Shown in pieces: positions 34,601-47,170 of a stretch of 64,000 bases of DNA. Under the pieces are notes generated by a model. That model had not been told where the DNA came from and did not search any database. It worked only from the letters and a program-made list of their open reading frames with translations. The stretch is taken from positions 6,506-70,505 of the forward strand of contig CALSCP010000894.1 in assembly GCA_943704425.1 (NCBI GenBank), read 5' to 3'. Position 1 is the first letter of the stretch; each line of letters opens with the position of its first letter. Both the position numbers and the translations under genes were made by a program. This DNA is from Ministeria vibrans ATCC 50519 (taxonomy: Eukaryota; Opisthokonta; Filasterea).

Positions 34601-37600
34601 CGGGATTCACGGGTGCCTCGTGCGAGACCAACATTGACGAGTGTGCCGCTCTCCCCTGCCAAAACGGCGGTACTTGTTTTGACAGCATCAATGCATTTTT
34701 CTGCCTCTGCGCGAGGGGATTTACCAACGACGTGTGCGATCAAGAGCTTGACGAGTGTGAGTCGGAGCCGTGCCTGAACAACGGGGTGTGCCAGGACACT
34801 GTCAACGGGTTCGTCTGCAATTGTGAGCAGGGCTACACGGGCACACTGTGCCAAAGCGATACGAACGAATGTCTTTCGGCACCCTGTTTCAATCAGGGTA
34901 CGTGCGAGGACCACGCGGGGTTTTTTGCGTGCCAGTGCCTAACGGGATTCTCCGGTATTGACTGCTCAATCGACGAAGACGAATGTCTTTCCTTGCCCTG
35001 TGCCAACGGCGGAACGTGCACGGATGCGGTCGCTGGCTTTACCTGCGCGTGTTCTGCTCAGTTTGTGGGTACCACGTGCAACAATGACGTCGACAGCTGT
35101 ATGTCATCTCCTTGTTCGCCTCCCATGGACGTGTGCATTGCGCATGGTTCCGAGTCGGCAAGCGACACACAAGTTATTGCCAATGCGTACACTCAGGCAT
35201 CGTACACGCTCACCATGAACTTGGGTGCTGCTGGTGCCAGTGCCGTCTCGGGCACGCTCGCTGTAACCACGTCGGCCGATGTAAACAGTCTCTCGGAAAT
35301 TGTGCGTGTCGCTGCTGGAGGTCAATCCTTTGACTTTTTTAATCTGGTGGATGAGGCTGACAACTGCACGACACAGTCAGCGCTGCTCACACTCACTCCT
35401 AACGAATGGTCGTCGTTCATGCAAGCGTCCTCCAATGGTCAGGTGGACCTAACTGTCACGCCCATCGGTCTTGACTCGCCCTGTGTCGACCCGTCCATTA
35501 CTGTGACCCTCGCGAGCTACCCGCCGGGCTTTCAGTGCGCCTGTCAGCCTGGTTTTACCGGTACTGCGTGCGAGACAAACATTGACGACTGTGCCCCGTC
35601 ACCCTGTGACAATGGTGCAACATGTGTCGATCTTGTGAATACTTTTTCGTGCATCTGCGACGAGGGATTCTCGGGCGAAGCGTGCGAGGAGGACATTGAC
35701 GAGTGCCTGTCGGAGCCGTGCCTCAACAATGCCGCGTGCTTCGACGATCCAGGCACCTTTGTGTGCGAGTGTCTGGCTGGCTTCACTGGTGCTCGGTGCG
35801 AGACAGACATCAACGAGTGTGCCTCGGCACCGTGCGTGAACGGCGCCACATGTGTCAATCACGATGGGTTTTTTGAGTGCCAGTGTGTACCGGGGTTTTT
35901 TGGCGAACGCTGCGAGACTAACCAAGACGAATGTGGGTCGTCTCCGTGCGAGAATGGTGCAACGTGCACGGATTCAATAGATGGCTTTACGTGTACGTGT
36001 GCCAGCGAATTTAACGGAGTGCGGTGCGAAAATGCCATTGCATCGTGTCTGTCGTCGCCCTGTGCAGCACCCATGGACGTCTGCATTGCACACGGCCCCA
36101 CAACAAGCTTAACCTCGGCTGCGGTCCCCGATGCCTACACGGCACCAAGCTACACGCTCACGCTTAATCTGGGCCCCGGTGTGGCCAGCTTGGCGGTCAG
36201 TGCAACGCTCACTGTGACTTCGTCTATTGACATCAACCAACTCGGCGAGTACATATTCGTGGCGGCTGGCGCGCAATCCTTTGACTTCTTCAACATTGAC
36301 GAGACCCTTGACAACTGCACACTGCAGACGGCAACTATCGATATGACTCTCAGCGAAGTGTCGCTCTTTCTTCAGGACGCCTCGCCCGTGGGCCAAGTCA
36401 ATGTGACCGTCACCCCGACGGGCGTTACCATGCCGTGTCTTGACCCGTCCATCAGCATCACCTTGGAAACGTACGAGGCCGGCTTTCTTTGCGTTTGTCC
36501 GAGTGGCTTCACCGGCGCCGCCTGTGAAATCAACATTGACGATTGTCCGCCCTCCGTGTGTGCCAATGGAGGCTCCTGCGTGGATGGCGTGAATGCCTTT
36601 TCCTGTACCTGCAGTCAGGGCTTCACCGGCGAATTTTGCGAGGAAAATGTCAACGAATGTCTCTCGGAACCCTGCCTCAACTTGGGTCAGTGCGTTGATG
36701 GCGTCGGCGGCTACACTTGCTCGTGCGTGGCGGGCTTTACAGACCTTGACTGTGGCGTCGACATCAACGAATGCACTTCGTCGCCTTGCCTTAATGGTGG
36801 CACTTGTGAAGACCATTCGGGCTTCTTTGCCTGTCAATGTCTGCCTGGATACTCCACAAACGATTGCTCGATCAACAACGACGAGTGTGCCTCAGCGCCT
36901 TGCCAGAACGGTGGTACCTGCGTCGACGGAGTCGATGGGTTTGCCTGCACGTGTCCCGCTGAGTTTCTCGGCTCGTCCACCTGCAACACGCGCACTAACG
37001 CGTGTCAGTCGTCACCGTGCAGCGCCCCAATGGACGTGTGTACGGCACACGGGCCCGCAAGCGGCTCCGACTCGCATGTCATTGCCGATGCCTACACGTC
37101 GTCGCACTTTTCATTTACACTCGATTTGGGCCCACAGTCGTCCACCACCGCCGGCGGGCTTTTGCTTGTGGAGACAGCCATTGATGTGAACGAACTATCC
37201 GAGTCGGTGCGCGTAAGCGCGGGCAATCAAGTGTTCGACTTTTTCAACTCGGGTGACGTTGACCTGCCCGACTGTACGCAGCAGTCGCTCGTGGCCGAGT
37301 TGACTGGCAACGAAATGGCAGGCCTGATGCAAGACTCGCTAGATGGGGTGGTTACGGTGAATGTGACTTTGTTTGGTGTGGACACGACCTGTCCGCAGAC
37401 GTCGCTCACGGTCGAACTGACAAACTATGCGCCCGGCTTTCTTTGTGGTTGTGCTACCGGCTTTACCGGTACGGCGTGCGAGACCAACATAGACGACTGT
37501 GGTGTCGAGGCGTGCCTCAATGGTGGAACGTGTGTGGATGGTGTCGAGTCGTTTTCATGTGTGTGTGCTACTGGATTTTTTGGTGAGAGCTGTTCTCTCA

Positions 37601-40600
37601 ACGTGGACGAGTGTGCCTCGCAGCCATGCATCAACGGTGGCGTGTGTGTTGACGGTGCCAACAGTTTTGTCTGTCAATGTCCTGCCGGCTTTACCGGTGC
37701 CGATTGCACGCAGAATGTCGACGAATGTCTTTCGCAACCTTGCCTGAATGGGGGCTCTTGCTCGGAGAGTGTCAACGATTTTGCTTGTGTGTGTCCACTC
37801 GAGTTTACTGGCGCGCTCTGCGGGTCCGCCATTGACTTTTGTGCGTCATCTCCCTGCGTGGAGGTGTGCACCGCACACGGTAGCGCAACGAGTGTCGACT
37901 CGCACACCATTGTCGATGCATACACCGCCCCCATGTACTCCTTCTTGCTCAATGTGGGCTCCAGCGCGAGCACGGGTGGCGGCCGTCTGACCGCAACAAC
38001 TGCCATTGATGTAAACGAGCCGGGTGAGTACGCAGTGGTGTCGGCAGGTGACGTCGCCTTCGAGTTTTTTCGCACCAGCAGCGGTGCACTGCCCAACTGC
38101 ACGTCGATTGAAGAACTTGCTGACTTGTCACCGAGTGAAATGGCGGCGCTTGTGCGTACCGCTGTCAATGGTCAAGTGCGTGTCAACGTGTCGCTTGTCG
38201 GTGTCGACACTCCCTGCGGCAACCCGTCGCTCACGGTGCAGTTGACCAACTTTGCAGCGGGATTCACATGCAGCTGCCGCGCTGGCTTTACTGGTGTTGA
38301 TTGCGATGTGAACCTCGACGACTGTGTTGGAGATCCCTGCAAAAATGGTGCAACTTGTGTCGATGGAGTTCAGTCGCATGTGTGCGTGTGTGCTTCCGGC
38401 TACACTGGCACCGAGTGTGCCGAAGACATTAACGAATGCGCTTCAGCGCCGTGCGAAAACGACGGGACCTGCATCGACGCCGTTGCTGGGTTTGCGTGTG
38501 CTTGTGTCTCTGGGTACACGGGCGTCAGCTGCCAAGTGAACATTGACGAGTGTGCGTCAACTCCATGCGAGAACGGCAGTACATGTACCGATTTGGTCAA
38601 CGAGTATTCCTGTTTGTGTGCATCTGGATACACTGGAAACGAATGCGAAGTTGACATTGACGAGTGCGCGTCTCAGCCGTGCGGTCTGGGCACATGCAAC
38701 GATGGCACGGGCAGCTTCACGTGTACATGTGGACCGCGCAACACGGGTGTATTCTGTGAGACGGCCATTACGGGTAACGACTGTGCGTCTCAGCCGTGCC
38801 AGAGTGGCGGCACCTGTCTCAATCTGTTTGAAGGTGTTCTCTGCCTGTGTCAGCAGGGCTTTACCGGCGAACTGTGCGAGACAGCCCAAGACGACTGTGC
38901 GTCGACACCCTGCAGCGCTCCTCTGAGTGAGTGTGTCTCGCACGCGACCCAGACAGGCAACGCGACACACGTGGTGCCTGATATGTACGCAGCGGCGTCG
39001 TTCACGTTCACACTGGACCTGGGTACCGCGTCTACCTCGTCGGGGGGCGGTCTCGTGACGGCACGCACGTCCATTGATGTGAATGAAATCAACGAGTTTG
39101 TGCGTGTCTCTGCTGGCAGCATGAGCTTTGAGTTCTTCAACCTTTTTGAACAGGACGACTGCCAAGAGGATATTGTGGAGCTTGAGCTGACGGCATCCGA
39201 GATGGCCGGTGTGATGCAGGGCTCCAACAATGGCATAGTGACGGTCACGGTGACTCCTGTGGGTGTGGACACGGCGTGTCCCGACACCTCGTTTACCCTG
39301 ACGCTGACCAACTATGCAGTGGGATTCACCTGCACGTGTCCCTCTGGATTCACGGGAGCCGCGTGCGAGACGAACATTGACGATTGTGTGTTTGCATGCG
39401 ACAACGGGGGCACATGCCTTGATGGTGTTGAGTCCTTTGTGTGTTTGTGCGCCACGGGCTTTTCCGGCAATGACTGCGTTGAGAATATTGACGAGTGTGC
39501 CTCGACGCCTTGTCTCAACGGCGGCAACTGCGACGACGGTGTCAATAGCTACGTGTGCGTGTGTACAAGTGGATTTACCGGCGATCTGTGCGAGACGGAC
39601 ATTGACGAGTGTGCGTCGCTGCCGTGCCACGGAGGGGGCACTTGTGTCGACTCCGTGGACGGCTTCACCTGTGAGTGCCCGTCGGGACGCACTTCGACGG
39701 ACTGTTCGGCGGACACCGACGAGTGTGCTTCGGCACCTTGCAAAAACAGCGCGACATGCGTCAACCTCGACGATCGTTTCAGTTGTGTGTGTCCTGCTGG
39801 GTTCACCGGAATTTTGTGCGAGGTGGATATCGACGAGTGTGCGTCTGCTCCGTGCGAAAATGGTGGCTCGTGCACTGATGCGGGCGCAAATATCTTTACC
39901 TGTGCGTGCGCATCGGGATTTTCGGGCTCTACGTGTACAGTTGACATTGACGAGTGTGCCTCTGCGCCTTGCCACAACAGCGGCACATGTACAAACTTGA
40001 TAAATGCGTTCGCCTGCACCTGCGTCGTTGGTTTCACTGGGGCAGCGTGTGATGTCGACCAAGACGAGTGCACTTCAGCGCCGTGTGAGAATGGCGCCAC
40101 GTGCACCAATGCTGGTTTGAATGCGTTTACCTGTACATGTGTGGCGGGATTTTTTGGCGCGACGTGCGCTTCGAATATTGACGAGTGTGCGTCGACTCCG
40201 TGCCTGAATGGAGCCACCTGCGACGATGATGTGAACGGGTTTGTGTGTGTGTGTCTTTCAGGGTTTAGCGGGACCCTCTGCGCTGACAATGTCGATGAGT
40301 GTGAGTCGCAACCGTGTCAGAACGGCGCGTCTTGTGTGGATGGTCAGGGATCGTTTGCGTGTGCCTGTGTGACGGGATACACTGGCCCTGCTTGCGAGTT
40401 TGACGTTGACGAGTGTGTGTCCTCGCCGTGTGCCAATGGTGCAACCTGTTTCAACACCATTGGCAGTAGTATGTGTGTGTGCGTGCAAGGGTACACAGGC
40501 TCTCGCTGCACCGATGAGATTGACGAATGTGTTTCCAGCCCCTGCCTGAACGGGGCGACGTGTGCCAACGACGCGTTCAACATTGGCGAGTTTATTTGCA

Positions 40601-43600
40601 CGTGTGCCGCCGGCTTTACTGGCAGTCAATGTGCGATTGACATTGACGACTGTGCGTCGGCACCGTGTGCTAACGGAGCAACGTGCCAGGACGGTTTTTC
40701 ACAGTACACATGTGTGTGCGCGTCAGGGTACACGGGGGTCGCGTGTGTTTCTGACATTGACGAGTGCCTCTCGTCTCCCTGCGGGAACGGTGGTTCCTGT
40801 GTTGACCAGCCCGGTGCTTATCAGTGCCAGTGTGTTGCAGGCTTTTTTGGCATTCGCTGTCAGACCAACGTTGATGAGGTAACAGAGAAGAGCTAAGAGA
40901 GCAGAACAGAACATGAAAGGATTATTATGAATAATTTATTTTGATATTAATAATATTATTATAATTTTTTTCTTCTTATTTTATAATTATTTTTAGTGCG
41001 CCTCGAGTCCGTGTGTCAATGCGGGCACATGTCTGCAGACGAGCGAGAATGATTTGTGGACGTGCGTGTGTGCGGCAGGATATACAGGTGTACAATGCGA
41101 GTCTGAGGTTGACGAGTGTGCTTCTGTGCCGTGTACAAATGGAGGTACGTGTGTTGATGCAGGATTCAACATGTTTACGTGCACTTGTGCGCTGGGATTT
41201 GCGGGTCCGCTGTGTTCTGTGAACGTTGACGAGTGCGCGTCGACTCCGTGCCAGAATGGTGCAACGTGCACCGATGGAGTGTCATCGTACTTGTGTGTGT
41301 GCGCCACTGGATTTACCGGCAGCGTGTGTGAAAGTGACGTGAACGAGTGTGCCTCAAACCCATGTAACAATGGCGGAACGTGCAATGACGGCGCCGCCAC
41401 ATTCAGCTGTGTGTGTGCTGCAGGATTTAATGGCATTGACTGTGCCATCAATGTGAATGAGTGTGCGTCACTCCCATGTCATAATGGTGCGTCATGTCGC
41501 GATGGTGTCCTGTCGTACGAGTGCGAGTGCCCTGCCGGATACACAGGCATTCTATGCGAATCGGATGTGGACGAATGTGCCTCACAGCCGTGTCAGAATG
41601 GCGGCAGTTGCTTGGCACCAGCTTCCGGGGCCTTTGTGTGTGGCTGTGTGGCCGGCTACACTGGCAATGTGTGCCAAGTGGACACGGACGAGTGTGCGTC
41701 GTTGCCGTGCCAGAATGGCGGCTCATGTACCGACCAAGTCAACGGCTTTGCCTGTGCCTGTGTTCAAGGTTACTTCGGCAGCCTGTGCGAGAATGACATT
41801 GACGAATGCCAGTCGTCTCCCTGTCTCAACGGAGCCACGTGCTCCCAAGGGTCGGTTGCCAACTTGTGGACGTGCGAGTGTCCCGTGGGTTTTACTGGAG
41901 TTGCTTGTCAATCTGAAATTCAAGAGGTACGCGGAGAAGATGTAATTTTAATGATGAATGTTCATCAGCTGTTTTATCTTTGTTATTCTTTGTTTAATTT
42001 TTGTGTTATTAAAATAATAATTCAATGTTTTCTTGATTAAATCTTTCTGTGTTTCTAGTGTGCTTCGAGTCCGTGTGTTAATGGTGGAACATGCGATGAG
42101 GGAACGTCTGTGGACAGCTGGGTTTGCATGTGTGTGAATGGATTCACGGGAGTTGACTGTGCTTTTGATGTGAACGAATGTGCGCCAGAGCCGTGTCTGA
42201 ATGAGGGAGTGTGCAGTGAGATTCCCAATGGCGGAGGATTCAGCTGTGCCTGTGCTGTTGGGTTCACGGGTGTGCAGTGTGAGTCGGATGTGGACGAGTG
42301 TGCGTCGTCGCCGTGTCATCCGTTGTCGTCGTGTGTCAATATCGAGGCACAGTTCTACTGCGTGTGTGCCGAGGGTTTTTTTGGCGACTTGTGCGAGACG
42401 GAGGTGGACGAGTGTCTTTCGGACCCCTGCGAGAATAGTGGAACATGCCAGGATCTGGTGGACGGCTTCAACTGCGCTTGTCCCGTTGGCTTCACCGGCG
42501 ACGTGTGTGATGTGGACACGCTCGACGAGTGCGCGTCGTTCCCCTGTCATGGTGGAGGCACGTGTGTCGAGGACGACACGGGGAAGAGCTACACATGTGC
42601 GTGCACGAGCAAGTACACGGGTGTAATGTGTGAGACGGACATTTTTGACGATTGTGCCTCGTCGCCTTGTCTCAACGGCGGCGTGTGTGCCACATCCGTG
42701 TTTATCGAGAGTCAGGGGCAGGTTAACATTGAAAATGGCTATGTCTGTGGCTGTCCGACCGGATTTGTTGGAGATCGTTGTGAGAGCAACGTCAACGAGT
42801 GCGACTCGTCTCCGTGTCAGAATGGCGGCGAGTGTTTTAACGGTGTCAACGCGTTCCTCTGCCAGTGTCCTCAGGGATTCGAAGGGAACACGTGCGAGGT
42901 GAGCGTGTCGCAGTGCAACTCGTCACCTTGCCACAACAACGGTGGGTGTCGTTCCGACGGTGCAGGCGGTTTCACTTGCTTGTGTTCTTCAGGGTTTGAG
43001 GGGGACCTGTGCGAGACAGATATTGACGAGTGTGCGTCGTCGCCGTGCGCCAACAGCGCCACCTGTGTCGATTTGGCTGGAGGGTTTCTGTGCACCTGTG
43101 CGACGGGATTCACAGGAGCGACGTGTGGCAGTGACGCTGACGAGTGTACCTCTACACCGTGTGCCAATGGCGGAACATGTGTGGACGCCTTCAATGCATT
43201 TACCTGTACTTGTGCGAGTGGCTACACCGGAGTTGATTGTGCTGTCGATGTGAACGAGTGCGAGTCGTCACCGTGCACCAACGGCGGCACATGCATCAAC
43301 TCGATCAACTTGTATGCCTGTGTCTGCGCTGTGGGCTTTACGGGATTCTCGTGTCAGAGTAACGTCGACGATTGCCAGTCGAATCCATGTGCGAATGGCG
43401 GCACCTGCATTGACGGTCTTGCAACATTCACATGCCACTGTGCGCAGGGCTTTTTTGGCGCTGCGTGTGATGGCAACACCAACGAGTGCGCGTCGCAGCC
43501 GTGTGCGAATGGCGGGACTTGCCAAGACGCTGCAAATGGATTCAATTGTGTGTGTCCCTCTGGATTTAGCGGTGCCACCTGTGCGGAAGACGTCGATGAG

Positions 43601-46600
43601 TGTGCGTCACTGCCCTGTTTGAATGGCGCAACGTGTACGGACGCATCCAATGCGTATACATGCCAGTGTGTCAGTGGGTTTGATGGAGCACAATGCGCAA
43701 ACAACATTGATGAGTGTGTTTCGCAGCCTTGCTTGAATGGCGGAAGCTGTGTGGATGCAGTGAATGGGTTTACGTGTGTGTGTGTGTTAGGTTGGACAGG
43801 AACAAACTGTGCCGTGGGCATTGATGAGTGTGCATCGTCGCCCTGTGCCAACGCGGGCACGTGTGTCGACCACATTGGCAGATTTACCTGTGTGTGTGCT
43901 GCCGGGGAGACGGGCGCAACGTGTCTCGAAGACGTGGATGAGTGTGCGTCGTCTCCGTGTGCCAACGGCGGAAGCTGTGCGGAATCTGAAAAGGGATCGT
44001 TTACATGCGTGTGTGCCAGTGGTTTCTTTGGTCTCACGTGTGCCAGCAATACCGACGAATGTGCGTCGTCACCGTGCCGCAATGGAGGATTATGTGTGGA
44101 CGGGGCGAATGGCTACACGTGTGCGTGTACGTCCGGCTGGACCGGTAGCATCTGTTCGACCAACGTCAACGAGTGTAACTCTTCTCCCTGTGCCAACGGT
44201 GGAACGTGTACCGACACGGCAGGTTCGTTTGCGTGTGCGTGTCCCGTAGCATTCACTGGCATCACGTGCACGCTAATAAACGACGAGTGTGCGTCAACAC
44301 CGTGTCTCAACGGCGGCACTTGCGTCTCGGGCCTGAGTTCGTTTGGGTGCGTGTGCGCAAGTGGCTTCGCGGGAACAGTGTGTTCTGTCAACACTGACGA
44401 GTGTGCCTCCATGCCATGTCTCAACGGTGCCACGTGTCTTGACGGTGTCGCCGGGTTCACTTGTGCGTGTGCCACTGGCTTTGACGGTTTGCTTTGTGCC
44501 AATGATATTGACGAAGTAAACATGCAAGGAACAAACCTTACGTTTGAAAAAACAATGCTCATTCTTTTTTTTTTACTAGTGTGCTTCAACACCTTGTCAG
44601 AATGGCGGCTCTTGCTCCACGCCAAGTGTGGGCGTGTTTAGCTGTACGTGTGCAACAGGCTTTACTGGAGCCACTTGTGTGAATGATCTCAATGAGGTAT
44701 GAACAATAATAATAAGAAAAATGGAACCCGCCTCCAAACCTTAAAAAAAAACACCGAAAATTAGTTTTTATTTAAATATTGTTATTTTTAACATCATAAT
44801 TTTTTAGTGTCTGTCTTTGCCGTGTCTCAATGGCGGCTCGTGCGTGACACCGTCGCTGGGGGTGTTCACATGTGTGTGCGCGAGTGGGTACACAGGTGCA
44901 CAGTGTGCAGTGGACATTTCGGAGTGTGCGTCGTCACCGTGTCAGAATGGAGGAGTGTGCAGCGAGCCGAGTGTAGGAGTGTATGCGTGTGCGTGTGCAA
45001 GTGGGTTTACGGGAGCACAGTGTACGGTGAACATTGTGGAGTGTGCGTCGTCACCATGCCTAAATGGGGGAGTGTGCAGTGAGCCAGGTGTGGGAGTGTA
45101 TACGTGTGCGTGTGAGAGTGGCTTCACAGGCGAGACGTGTGCGAGCAATGTTGATGAGTGTGCGTCGTCGCCTTGTGGACATGGTGGTACGTGTACAGAT
45201 GCTGTCGGGGCATGGTCATGCGCGTGTGCGACAGGCTACACTGGTGTTGCGTGCGAGACGAATCTCGACGACTGCTTTACATTACCATGCTCCAATGGTG
45301 GCACTTGTGTTGACGGAGTGACTTCTTTTGTGTGCGCGTGTGCGCCGGGCTACACCGGAACACTGTGCAGCATTGACGTCGATGAGGTAGCAACGATGAT
45401 GAATTTTATCATTATTATTATGTTGTATGTGTATTGACTTTTGTGTATGTCTGTGTTTTTTATTCTTCTTTTTATTGTTTTTTTCTGTTTGTTTAGTGCG
45501 CATCGAATCCATGTTTGAATGGGGCAGTGTGCATGGAAAGTCAAGTGGCTGGGTTCTTTGAGTGTGTGTGCACAACGGGAACGTTTGGCCCGACGTGTGC
45601 AACGAAAAGCGTGGTGTGTAGCGAGCCGACGGTACGCTACAATACGGTGACACCGGGCAGCGCGATCACATTCACAGAGGACTATGGCAATGGCGTGATA
45701 CTAACAGTGACCATTCCGTCGGGTGCGATTACGGGTGGAGGAGCGCCCTTTGTGATGTCGAGTGTGTACCTTGCGCCATCGTGTGCCAATCTTGACCAAG
45801 TGCCCAACGGCCTTCCGACGCTGTCACCGCTGTTTGAGTTGCAGCCAAGTATGACCTTTGCCGTGCCGGTGACGCTGGCGCTGCAGCCAGTGTCGGTAAC
45901 GAGCGAGACAAACGTGACAATGTTGATCACAAGCAACACGACGACGGGTCCGTGGGAGCCGGCAGACAACGTTGTGGTGGACGTGGGAGCCCAGCGGGTG
46001 TCGGGCCAGGTGACGCACTTTTCGACGGTGGGCGTGTTCTCGACGACAGTCGGCGGAACGAACACGGGTGGACAGAGCAGTGGGGGTAGCAAGGGCTGGA
46101 TTGCCGCGGTGGTCATAGGTGTGCTTTTGCTCATTGTGGTGTTGGTGATTCTCATGGCGATGTACCGGCGACGGCACAAGGAAAAAAAGCCACTGGACCA
46201 CGGACTGGACCAGGTGGAGATGTATGGGTACCGGGGAAGCATCAGCCACTCTGCGGGTCTGGCGGGCGGTGCGGGCATAGAAGCGAGTCGAGCGCGCCAT
46301 CAGAGCACACGCAAACTGCCACCGGCACCTGCGGGTGGGCTGCCGGGGGCTGGAGGACCGCCACCTGAGCCGACGCTGACGCCTGCGGAACTGCGCCAGC
46401 AGACGATGGACCGACTGTTTGTGGACCAGGACCTGGTGTACCGTGAGGCGGCTACCAGTCCTCTGGGCTCGATTCCTTCGACAAACGACTTGGAGATGCG
46501 CGAGGGCGGTGAGGGTGTCGCTGCTAGTGCCCATCGAGCGCCCAGTCGCGAAGGCACTCTGAGCACACGAGAGGACGCGAGTCTCTATGAGTTTGAGCGA

Positions 46601-46849
46601 CTGCGCACCAGCACAAGTCACTCGATGCGCTCAGTGCCCGACGACCGCGCGAAGCTAATGAGCGCCGGCGGCATGTCTATGGCGACCCACGACATGCTTA
46701 ACTACTCGACAACATCTGCTGCAGGTCCCATGGACATGAGTGAGCTGGAATCGGGCGATGAGATGCGCTACGCAGCCGATCGCGAGCGATCAAGGCGTCC
46801 CTCGCTGAATCTCGGCCAGAATGTGTCTTATACCGAGGATTATGTCTAA
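31668..46849 (+). CDS. Giant EGF-repeat membrane protein with amidoligase-like, embedded beta and ZU5-like domains
   Basis: Seven exons: 31668-31713, 31967-40878, 40997-41926, 42059-44515, 44580-44696, 44808-45386, 45497-46849; about 4797 residues. Exon 1 supplies a signal peptide ([15 protein letters not shown]), with donor GTACGT joining in phase. Residues about 20-320 resemble the amidoligase family (FGVEVEF, ELVSPPM, THIHVDA, TIEFRAF). From about 382 come roughly 80 EGF repeats of C-x-SSPC-x-NGGTC type, many with calcium-binding DIDEC starts. Seven EGFs between 33190 and 39366 carry a beta-rich insertion of about 110 residues. A ZU5-like domain (about 4388-4500) precedes one membrane helix ([20 protein letters not shown], about 4550-4570) and a 225-residue tail ending EDYV, a possible class III PDZ ligand. 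Introns 2-6 are phase 0 and fall just before the first cysteine of an EGF (DE|C). It should be a type I surface receptor or adhesin. It is not Notch: no LNR, ankyrin or RAM part is seen. Confidence 0.85.
31981..32880 (+). other. Amidoligase-like domain at the N terminus of the EGF giant
   Basis: Directly after the signal peptide, about 300 residues contain the ordered motifs of the amidoligase family related to glutamine synthetase: FGVEVEF (Glu30 and Glu32 as candidate metal ligands), [15 protein letters not shown] (His155, His157), [19 protein letters not shown] (Glu283, Arg285) and a final helix, [17 protein letters not shown]. In bacteria such enzymes make amide or peptide bonds in small-molecule and peptide-tag pathways. 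The motif residues look intact, so catalysis is possible, but ATP supply outside the cell is uncertain. Confidence 0.7.
33190..39366 (+). repeat. Seven EGF-embedded beta-rich domains within a ~950-base coding super-repeat
   Basis: Copies run from first to last cysteine of the host EGF at 33190-33672, 34147-34623, 35098-35571, 36046-36525, 37003-37479, 37840-38304 and 38896-39366. Each starts CxSSPC(A/S)xP and a C..HG turn, then a segment with ...YT..LDLG..., ...AIDVNE..E.V.V.AG.Q.FDFF..., an ...L...EM..F.Q... helix, [21 protein letters not shown], and closes with GF.C.C..GFTG..CETN. Spacing between copies is 957, 951, 948, 957, 837 and 1056 bases; the two outliers differ by about one EGF repeat, pointing to block duplication followed by gain and loss of single EGFs. 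Confidence 0.85.
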
Positions 46850-47170
46850 AAAAAAAGAGAGAGACGGAAAGAGAGAAAAAAAAAGAAAGATGGGGAGAGA
46901 GAGAGAGGGCGAAGTGATGTATCGATTGGATAGAGGAAAGGAAAAATATTATAATACATGAATTTATTATTCTTTGAACACATTACACTGGTCACTAGAC
47001 ACTAAGGAGATGATTAAAATATCATTACGAGCGAACCTTATAAAATAATAATAATAATTATTATTATATTAATAATAATTTATTTGATACCATTCCTATA
47101 ATGATTAATGAATCTTACAATTTTAATTCTACTTTCGCTTCGACACACTCTCCCCATTTTCTCCCCAGCA
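46850..47170. other. Intergenic spacer between EGF giant and ATM
   Basis: Begins with purine-rich A/GA tracts just after the stop codon, then AT-rich sequence with AAT/TTA repeats around 47043-47085. It must hold the EGF gene's 3' end signals and the ATM promoter. No further gene seen. Confidence 0.5.

Noticed and set aside
33190-39366. Possibility of a CRISPR-like or satellite array from the regular repeats
   Set aside because: The repeats are coding, keep frame, and vary at codon level as EGF units; they are protein repeats.
38557-40062. A 501-residue minus-strand frame within the EGF gene
   Set aside because: Long antisense frames recur throughout the EGF region because cysteine/asparagine/glycine codons are stop-poor on the opposite strand.
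31668-46849. Calling the EGF giant Notch or a fibropellin
   Set aside because: There are no LNR, ankyrin or avidin-like domains, and it has an N-terminal amidoligase-like domain and a ZU5-like domain instead.
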